Shown: positions 7,699 to 13,577 of the stretch, one piece after another
Numbering within the stretch: position 1 is the first letter of the stretch
Layout of the letters: every line of letters begins with the position of its first letter
NCBI GenBank assembly: GCA_031430035.1
Contig: JANPAS010000224.1
Coordinates: 1 to 18,152 of the forward strand
Length of the DNA stretch: 18,152 nucleotides
Source of the DNA: JASGCK01 sp031430035
GTDB taxonomy: Bacteria > Pseudomonadota > Gammaproteobacteria > Burkholderiales > Burkholderiaceae_C
Reading direction: 5' to 3'
Translations under genes and position numbers: made by a program
Notes under the pieces: generated by a model
The model's database searches: none
What the model was told of the DNA's origin: nothing
What the model saw: only the letters and a program-made list of their open reading frames with translations

Positions 7699-8004
7699 AT
7701 GAAAACACTATTCATCTCCATCACAGCTTTGGCTTTATCTTTTTCTGCACTTGCCGATCAGCACCTAACCTCAGCTGAAATCAGAAAAATAGATGTAGAA
7801 GCTAAAAAAATCACACTCAAACACGCGCCGATTAAAAGCTTAGATATGCCTGCTATGACAATGGTGTTTCAAATTAAGGACAGCGCATTGTTAGACAAGT
7901 CGAGTGCATTCAAAGTAGGCGAAAAAATTATGTTTAGTGCCCAGCAGATACAGGGGGCATTTGTCGTGACACAGCTTGAAGCCATGAAGGATGCTAAAAA
8001 ATGA
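7699..8004 (+). CDS. CusF-like periplasmic copper-binding protein
   Basis: A 101-residue exported protein: signal peptide about 1-19 (SALA-D), then a small beta-barrel OB-fold domain. The copper site of E. coli CusF is H36, W44, M47 and M49; the same spacing occurs here as H42, M50, M53, M55 (KHAPIKSLDMPAMTM), with Met where CusF has the capping Trp. The family binds Cu(I)/Ag(I) and hands it to the CusCBA pump. It would act here as a periplasmic shuttle between the oxidase, the cupredoxin and an efflux system. A clear AAAGGA ribosome-binding site lies 8 nt upstream. Its stop overlaps the next start (ATGA), so the two proteins are likely made together. Confidence 0.88.
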   Translation: MKTLFISITALALSFSALADQHLTSAEIRKIDVEAKKITLKHAPIKSLDMPAMTMVFQIKDSALLDKSSAFKVGEKIMFSAQQIQGAFVVTQLEAMKDAKK

Positions 8005-8645
8005 GCGACCTACGCTACGAAATTAAAGGTATCACGTGCAACAACTGCGTGGCGTCCATCGAAAAAAAGCTAGAGGGCACCAAATACACGTTGCATAAAA
8101 CCATATTGGATACGCCCGCTAGCCCAATACCAATCGACCCTCCCGAGCAGAATGCCCTGCAAGCCTCATGGCTATTGACCTACAAGCCACTACTCATTTT
8201 GTTCGGTTTTATTTTGCTGGGTAGTGTCCTCGTGCAAGTACCTACTGGTCACCTCCACGGCACAGACACGATGCGCTACTTTATGGCAGGATTCTTTTTG
8301 TCATTTGCATTTTTTAAGCTGCTCGATATCCCCGCGTTTGCCGATGCTTATGCGGGTTACGACTTGCTAGCGGCCAAGTGGCATGGTTGGGGTTACGCCT
8401 ATCCGTTTGTTGAGCTTGCGCTTGGGATGGCGTACCTTGCCAATTGGCAGCCCGTGCTCACGAACTGGGTGACATTTGTCGTCATGGGTTTCTCGGCCAT
8501 TGGCGTGATTCAAGCGGTGCTAAACAAACGCAAAATTAGGTGCGCTTGTTTGGGCGCGGTGTTCAAACTACCCATGTCCACTGTCACGATTGTGGAAGAT
8601 GTTGGGATGGTCGCTATGGCGGGGATGACGCTATGGATGCTTTGA
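8001..8645 (+). CDS. Membrane protein: minimal CxxC (HMA-like) N-terminus joined to a MauE/DoxX-like domain
   Basis: A 214-residue protein. Residues 6-26 match the start of a heavy-metal-associated domain, with YEIKGITCNNCVASIEKKL carrying the CxxC pair C13/C16; the rest of a normal ~65-residue HMA domain is not recognisable. After a Pro-rich linker, from about residue 58 on, there are four likely membrane spans (around 64-82, 92-110, 130-150, 155-172) and a conserved-looking tail with CAC (C180, C182) and KLPMSTVTIVEDVGM, typical of MauE-like redox-associated membrane proteins. The role may be passing copper or electrons across the inner membrane; this is inference. It overlaps the CusF-like gene by 4 nt upstream and the next gene by 13 nt downstream. 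Confidence 0.8.
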   Translation: MSDLRYEIKGITCNNCVASIEKKLEGTKYTLHKTILDTPASPIPIDPPEQNALQASWLLTYKPLLILFGFILLGSVLVQVPTGHLHGTDTMRYFMAGFFLSFAFFKLLDIPAFADAYAGYDLLAAKWHGWGYAYPFVELALGMAYLANWQPVLTNWVTFVVMGFSAIGVIQAVLNKRKIRCACLGAVFKLPMSTVTIVEDVGMVAMAGMTLWML

Positions 8646-9280
8646 TCAGAAAAATCATACTGGTTTGTGTTGCCATGCTGAGTGCTGCTGCACAAGCTGG
8701 CCCAATGGGTTTTAAAGAGAGCACCATGTCCATGGGTGATTTTTCACCTAATTGGCGCGAAGCTTTTGTCAACTATGCACTCACCAGCAAAGATGCGATT
8801 GGTGCGGAGGCCTTGTACGCCCGTTCAGACGATAAGCGTTTGTTGCGTGAATACACGGGATTGACCTACACGCGTCTTGCCAAGCGCTGGAATATGCCGC
8901 ATGCGCAGGCCAATGTTTGGCTAGTTGGTGGTGTTAGCGCACTCAAAGGCAATGACTTTGCAGGGACGCGCACCATGCTCAGCCCTGGCGTGCTGGTGGA
9001 CTACGAGACGACCCGCGTGTATCTGGCGGCGACGGCGCGGCTTTACCGTGCAACCAACTTAAACCATGACTATGCGTCGGCGCGAGCAGGGTTTTCGTTT
9101 TATGAGGTGGACTATGACGAGGTGCAGCCGTGGTTCATTGTGGAGGCGCGGCGCATGAAGGGCTTGTCGGATAAAACCGAAATTACCCCGATGCTGCGCC
9201 TGATTCACAACCGTTATTTTGTCGAGGTTGGCATGTCCACGGATAAAAATGCCCGCTTCAATTTCATGTTTATTTTTTAA
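8633..9280 (+). CDS. Exported protein of unknown function, possibly an outer-membrane beta-barrel
   Basis: A 215-residue protein with a Sec signal peptide (cleavage about AQA-G at 22). The mature part starts GPMGFKESTMSMGDFSPNW and continues with alternating hydrophobic/polar stretches rich in aromatic residues, for example VLVDYETTRVYLAATARLYR and YFVEVGMSTDKNARFNFMFIF. The terminal Phe is typical of outer-membrane beta-barrel proteins recognised by the BAM machinery. I recall similar unnamed proteins beside copper genes but know no function. The start at 8633 was chosen because it begins the signal peptide; the longer in-frame ORF from 8540 lies inside the preceding gene. It overlaps that gene by 13 nt, so translation is probably coupled. 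Confidence 0.75.
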   Translation: MDALIRKIILVCVAMLSAAAQAGPMGFKESTMSMGDFSPNWREAFVNYALTSKDAIGAEALYARSDDKRLLREYTGLTYTRLAKRWNMPHAQANVWLVGGVSALKGNDFAGTRTMLSPGVLVDYETTRVYLAATARLYRATNLNHDYASARAGFSFYEVDYDEVQPWFIVEARRMKGLSDKTEITPMLRLIHNRYFVEVGMSTDKNARFNFMFIF

Positions 9281-9291
9281 GGAGTTCTATC

Positions 9292-9633
9292 ATGAACAAT
9301 CGTTTGATTCAAAATTTAAGTGCTTTTATCTTGCTCGCAGGTCTTTCTACATATGGCTTTGCAGCCAATTCAACCAAAGTCACCGTGAATGGCATGGTGT
9401 GCTCTTTTTGTGCGCAAGGTATTGAGAAACGCCTCTCCAAAATGCCAGAAGCGAAGGCTGTTTTTGTGGATTTGAAAAACAAGGTCGTCGCGGTTGAAGC
9501 TAAAGACGGCATGACGCTGGATACCAAACTCATCTCGTTTGAGATTACCGAAGCAGGCTACGATGTGGTGAAATTGGACGCTAGTACGCAATCAGTCGCT
9601 GATATGAAGGCGAGTTTGAAGGGTAAAAAGTGA
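9292..9633 (+). CDS. MerP-like periplasmic heavy-metal-binding protein (HMA domain)
   Basis: A 113-residue protein with a Sec signal peptide (about 1-24, FAA) and one complete heavy-metal-associated domain. The metal loop is GMVCSFC (C37, C40), followed by the expected helix (AQGIEKRLSKM), strand (AVFVDLKNKVVAVEA), helix and final strand (EAGYDVVKLD). MerP in mercury operons carries Hg(II) in the periplasm to MerT; related soluble HMA proteins carry Cu(I). With this neighbourhood, copper is the likely metal. An AAGGAG site lies 7 nt before the ATG. The stop overlaps the GTG start of the MerT-like gene (GTGA), as expected for a functional pair. Confidence 0.88.
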   Translation: MNNRLIQNLSAFILLAGLSTYGFAANSTKVTVNGMVCSFCAQGIEKRLSKMPEAKAVFVDLKNKVVAVEAKDGMTLDTKLISFEITEAGYDVVKLDASTQSVADMKASLKGKK

Positions 9634-10007
9634 GCCAAGATCAAGGCAAGTGGAGTGCTTGGCTATCACTGTTCACCAGCTCAGGCACGTTGGTGTGCTG
9701 CGCACTACCCGCCTTGCTGGTGTCGCTTGGCGCAGGAGCGGCGTTGGCAGGACTGGTCGCTACTGTTCCCAGCTTGGTGGTCTTTAGCGAATACAAAGAA
9801 CTTGTATTTGGCTTTTGCGCCGTCATGCTGGCGATCAGTGGCTACCTGCAATGGCGAAATCGCTTTGTGCCTTGCCCGATTGATCCTTCACTAGCAGCAG
9901 CGTGTACAAAAACACGCCGCGTATCTAGCTGGGTTTATGGGGTAAGCGTCGTAATTTTTGTCACAGGCGGCTTTTTTGCGTTTGTGCTGCCAGCGCTCAC
10001 GGCTTAG
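9630..10007 (+). CDS. MerT-like inner-membrane metal transporter
   Basis: A 125-residue membrane protein with three likely spans (about 20-45, 56-74, 98-122). It aligns by eye with MerT: a vicinal Cys pair C23-C24 in the first span (TLVCCALPALLVSLGAG; MerT has ACCLGPL), a second Cys pair in the loop after span two (C82 and C92; MerT has C76 and C82), and a conserved-looking third span ending FVLP. MerT takes Hg(II) from MerP into the cytoplasm. No mercuric reductase is present here, so movement of copper or another soft metal is more likely, with direction unknown. The start is GTG at 9630, overlapping the MerP-like stop by 4 nt. It is the last plus-strand gene of the module. Confidence 0.8.
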   Translation: MSQDQGKWSAWLSLFTSSGTLVCCALPALLVSLGAGAALAGLVATVPSLVVFSEYKELVFGFCAVMLAISGYLQWRNRFVPCPIDPSLAAACTKTRRVSSWVYGVSVVIFVTGGFFAFVLPALTA

Positions 10008-10016
10008 CGTTAAGCC
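10001..10016. terminator. Hairpin between convergent operons
   Basis: A perfect 6-bp inverted repeat, GGCTTA (10001-10006) and TAAGCC (10011-10016), with a GCGT loop, spans the junction of the two convergent operons. The plus-strand stop TAG (10005-10007) and the end of the minus-strand stop (10016-10018) fall within or at its edge. Neither side has a T-tract, so it would be a weak intrinsic terminator at best; it could block transcripts from both directions or only stabilise 3' ends. Confidence 0.4.
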
Positions 10017-10411
10017 TACTCCACTTCAAAACGCACGGCAGCGGCAGGTTTGCCAAGCAAGCTAATTTGCGCAACAAACTTGCCGCTTTTAATTGGCTCT
10101 GCCAGTGTGGCTTGCAACTGATTATTTGCAGCAGGTGACAAAGTTACGCTTTGCGTTTTACCCGCACTCAGCACCGTCAGCTTGCCTGTGGCTCCTTTGC
10201 TGGACAGGACTTTGCCGTGATCGGTCAAATAGATAGTGACAGTATTTTGTTTGATGACCAATTCGGCTTGAAAAGCAGCAGACTCGGCAACAATGCCGCC
10301 ATATTGCGGCTTGCCATCGCCTTCATGGGCTTGCGCTGCCATTGCTAATAACAAAGCGCTTGCTAAAGCTGTGGAGAAGGTGCGCACAAAAGAATAAAAA
10401 TTGAAAGTCAT
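10016..10411 (-). CDS. Small exported protein resembling the N-terminal domain of the operon's RND adaptor
   Basis: A 131-residue protein with a Sec signal peptide (about 1-28, AQA-H); the mature N-terminus is HEGDGKPQYGG, with the new terminal His able to take part in metal binding. The rest looks all-beta: VTIYLTDHGKVL, then GATGKLTVLSAGKTQSVTL, then QLQATLAEPI and KFVAQISLLG. The order and spacing of these strands resemble residues 46-136 of the periplasmic adaptor encoded upstream in the operon (LTLYLDKTNGSQPV and following), so it may be a free-standing copy of that domain. Function is unknown; a periplasmic accessory or metal carrier for the pump is an inference. It follows the pump gene by 38 nt with a good AGGAGTT ribosome-binding site. 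Confidence 0.72.
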   Translation of the reverse strand: MTFNFYSFVRTFSTALASALLLAMAAQAHEGDGKPQYGGIVAESAAFQAELVIKQNTVTIYLTDHGKVLSSKGATGKLTVLSAGKTQSVTLSPAANNQLQATLAEPIKSGKFVAQISLLGKPAAAVRFEVE

Positions 10412-10449
10412 GATGAACTCCTAAAAATGAAAGAAACAAACGAAAAAAT

Positions 10450-13400
10450 TTAATACATACCCACCGGTGCGCCATGCTCTTTTTGCGACAAGAGCTTTTG
10501 GATGGCAGCTTTGCCAAAGCGCTGAATGAGCTTGGGCGTAATGAAGCTATCTAGTAGCGTGGCACTGATGAGTCCTGAAAAAATCACCACTGCCACAGGA
10601 TGCAAGATTTCAGTGCCTGGCCTATCTGCTTCAAATAGCAAAGGCGCTAGCGCAAACGCTGCCACTAAGGCTGTCATCAAAACAGGCACAAGTCGCTCCA
10701 TGCAAGCTTGCATGATGGTTGGGTCGTTCAAAGTATGGCCTTCGTGCAGACATAAATTGATGGTGTGACTGAGTTTCATGATGCCGTTACGGACAGAGAT
10801 ACCCGCCAGCGTAATAAAGCCAATGAGCGCGGCAATGGAGAGCGGCTGCCCCGAGAGCCACAGCCCGATCACACTGCCGACCAGTGCCAGCGGAATGTTC
10901 GCCATCACCAGCGCTGCCAGTACAGCACTTTGGTAGCGGCTGTAGAGTACGAGTAGCACGAGTAACAGCGAAATGACTGACAAGCCGCTAATCAATTTGG
11001 AGGCTTGCTCTTGCGCTTCAAATTGACCGCCTAGAGTGACGAAATAACCTTGCGGTTGTGGATTGGCTGCAAGCACTTGCCTGATGTCCGCCACAACATC
11101 GGACAAAGCACGCCCTTGTGCATTAGCCGATATGACGATACGGCGCTTACCCTCGTCGCGTTTGATCTCATTAGGACCATCCGATTCTTCAATCGTTGCG
11201 ATTTGCGATAGTGGAATGCGACCTGCTGGCGTATCAATCAGCATCTGCCCCAAGCTGGTGGGATTGCGCTGACTATCGGGTAGGCGTAGTACCAAGTTAA
11301 AACGCCTTGTGCCTTCAATCACTTGTGTTATTTTTTCTCCCTCAATCATCATTTGCAATTGAGCCAGTAGGACGGGCGGAGAAATGCCCACTTGCGCAGC
11401 GCGTGTGTAGTCCACCTGCACACGGATTTGAGGAATCAACACTTGGCGCTCGACATTGAGATCAGCAATGCCTTTCACGCTCTTTAACTTTTGTTGCAAG
11501 CTATCTGCTTGTGAGCGCAAGGTATCTAAGTCATCACCAAAAATTTTGATCGCAATTTGGGCGCTGACGCCCGATAGCATGTGATCGATACGGTGTCCAA
11601 TTGGCGCACCTAGGCTGATATTGCCTGGCAGCGGTGCAAGCGCTGTGCGAATATCGGCTTGCACTTCGTGCATAGCGCGCCCACCCTGTTTAACGGTCAC
11701 ATCGATTTCGTTGACATGAACGCCCTCGGCGTGCTCATCCAGCTCTGCACGGCCCGTACGTCTGCCCACATGAGCAACCTCGGGGATGGGCTTAAGCAGC
11801 CGTTCCGCTTGCTGTCCAATCTGAGTTGATTCTGCCAAAGTCGTGCCAGGTTGTAATCGGATACCAATCAACACCGTGCCCTCGTTAAAGGGCGGCAAAA
11901 AGGTGGTTGCAAAAAATGGAATAGCAAGGCTGGCTGCTAAAGTCACTAGGCCTGCAGCCCATAGTAGCTGTTCTCTCCCAGCCATCACCTTCTGCAATGC
12001 CCACTGGTAGTGGCCTTTGAGCCATTGCACTAAACGCGGCTCGCTGTGGCTTTGATCGCTGGCTTTGCCGAGTAAGTAATAGGCCAATACGGGCGTGACC
12101 GTGACCGATACCAGCATGGATGCCAAGATGGACGTGATGTAAGCAATGCCCAGCGGCATAAACAAGCGCCCCTCCATACCTGGCAGGGCAAAGAGTGGCA
12201 AAAATACCAGCACGATGATGAGCGTGGCATACAAAATGGCCGAACGCACCTCTAGCGTGGCGTTGGCGATGATGGAGAGCGTATCCACGGGCTTGCCACT
12301 CTCGCGTGCCAATCGCAATCGTCTCAGTACGTTTTCAACCCCAACCACAGCGTCGTCCACTAATTCACCAATTGCTATCGCTAAACCGCCCAGCGTCATG
12401 GTATTGATAGACAAGCCAAAGTAAGCAAACACTAAACCTGTTGTCGCAATCGAGAGTGGTATCGCCGCAAGTGAAATCAAAGTCGTTTTAGCGTTAGCTA
12501 AAAACGCATACAAGATGACGGCTACAAGCGCTGCGGCTGTCAGTAGTTTGGCGTTTAAGTTGCTAATAGACGACTCGATAAAACTGGCTTGTCGCATCGT
12601 GGTTCGGGGGCGTTCTACGCCTGCAGGCAGGCTAGTAGCCAAGGTATCAAATGCAGCTTCGATTTGCTTGGTTAATTTGACCGTATCAGCGCCTGGCTGT
12701 TTTTGGATACCCAAAATAACAGCAGGCTTGCCGTTAAATCCTGCATCGCCGCGCTTCAGTGCCGCCGCATACGTGACGTTGGCGACTTGCGAGAGCCAAA
12801 TCGAGCGTCCATTTTTATACGCGACCGCCAAATTGCGAAGATCTTCAAGGCGCGAGGTTTGACCGATATTACGAATCAAGTACTCGCGACTATTGAGTTC
12901 CAAAAATCCACCTGTGGTGTTGGCTGAAAAGCCCCGCAGTGCTTGCTCGATTGCTTCTGTACCCACACCTAACTGCGCTAATTTGACAGTATCAGGTTGA
13001 ACTAAAAATTGCCGCACTTCGCCACCAATAGGTATGACCTGCGCCACGCCAGGGATAGATAGCAACCTTGGCCTGAGTACAAAGTCTGCATACTCCCGCA
13101 CTTGCATGGCACTGGCTTTTGCCGTGTCGATAGGAATGGCCGCCATCATGATCTCCCCCATGATGGAGGAGACGGGACCCATGACAGGCACAGCTGTAGG
13201 GGGCAATTGCTCACGCACAGTCGTCAGGCGCTCGGAGACGGATTGACGAGCACGGTAAATATCTGTACCAAAAGAAAATTGCACGTAAACGAATGACAAA
13301 CCGACACCAGACTGCGAGCGAACCGAAGTCACTCTGGGTAGTCCGTTCATCGTTGTTTCAATGGGCAGCGTGAGGCGCTGCTCCACCTCTTCGGGTGCCA

Positions 13401-13566
13401 TACCGCCTGCCTCGGTCATGATGGTGACCGTAGGCCTGTCTAAATCGGGGAATACATCGATGGGTGTCTGCAATAAACTGAATGCACCGCCCAGCAGTAA
13501 ACCGAGTGCCGCAACCATCACGAGCAGCCTGTTTTGCAGACTGGCTTTTACTAAGTAATCAAACAT
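10450..13566 (-). CDS. RND-family heavy-metal efflux pump, inner-membrane subunit (CzcA/CusA-type)
   Basis: A 1038-residue HME-RND transporter, the proton-driven inner-membrane part of a tripartite complex exporting metal from periplasm to outside. Visible features: first span at 12-32 and the RND start (FPDLDRPTVTIMTEAGGMAPEEVE), a large periplasmic loop, and span four with GGLAIAIGELVDDAVVGVEN (393-412). In that span D404 and E411 match the proton-relay residues of CusA, the first Asp of the CzcA DFG motif is Ala (A398) as in CusA, and E401 and D405 are extra acids. The CusA periplasmic Met triad appears not to be kept (V618, H662/M663, K745 by eye). Substrate is therefore uncertain. AAGGA precedes the start; the adaptor gene ends 11 nt upstream. 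Confidence 0.95.
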   Translation of the reverse strand: MFDYLVKASLQNRLLVMVAALGLLLGGAFSLLQTPIDVFPDLDRPTVTIMTEAGGMAPEEVEQRLTLPIETTMNGLPRVTSVRSQSGVGLSFVYVQFSFGTDIYRARQSVSERLTTVREQLPPTAVPVMGPVSSIMGEIMMAAIPIDTAKASAMQVREYADFVLRPRLLSIPGVAQVIPIGGEVRQFLVQPDTVKLAQLGVGTEAIEQALRGFSANTTGGFLELNSREYLIRNIGQTSRLEDLRNLAVAYKNGRSIWLSQVANVTYAAALKRGDAGFNGKPAVILGIQKQPGADTVKLTKQIEAAFDTLATSLPAGVERPRTTMRQASFIESSISNLNAKLLTAAALVAVILYAFLANAKTTLISLAAIPLSIATTGLVFAYFGLSINTMTLGGLAIAIGELVDDAVVGVENVLRRLRLARESGKPVDTLSIIANATLEVRSAILYATLIIVLVFLPLFALPGMEGRLFMPLGIAYITSILASMLVSVTVTPVLAYYLLGKASDQSHSEPRLVQWLKGHYQWALQKVMAGREQLLWAAGLVTLAASLAIPFFATTFLPPFNEGTVLIGIRLQPGTTLAESTQIGQQAERLLKPIPEVAHVGRRTGRAELDEHAEGVHVNEIDVTVKQGGRAMHEVQADIRTALAPLPGNISLGAPIGHRIDHMLSGVSAQIAIKIFGDDLDTLRSQADSLQQKLKSVKGIADLNVERQVLIPQIRVQVDYTRAAQVGISPPVLLAQLQMMIEGEKITQVIEGTRRFNLVLRLPDSQRNPTSLGQMLIDTPAGRIPLSQIATIEESDGPNEIKRDEGKRRIVISANAQGRALSDVVADIRQVLAANPQPQGYFVTLGGQFEAQEQASKLISGLSVISLLLVLLVLYSRYQSAVLAALVMANIPLALVGSVIGLWLSGQPLSIAALIGFITLAGISVRNGIMKLSHTINLCLHEGHTLNDPTIMQACMERLVPVLMTALVAAFALAPLLFEADRPGTEILHPVAVVIFSGLISATLLDSFITPKLIQRFGKAAIQKLLSQKEHGAPVGMY

Positions 13567-13577
13567 GGTGTGTGTCC

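Noticed and set aside
9292..10007. Mercury resistance operon
   Set aside because: MerP-like and MerT-like genes are present, but there is no mercuric reductase, MerR-type regulator or merR/T operator, and every recognisable neighbour is a copper-type gene.
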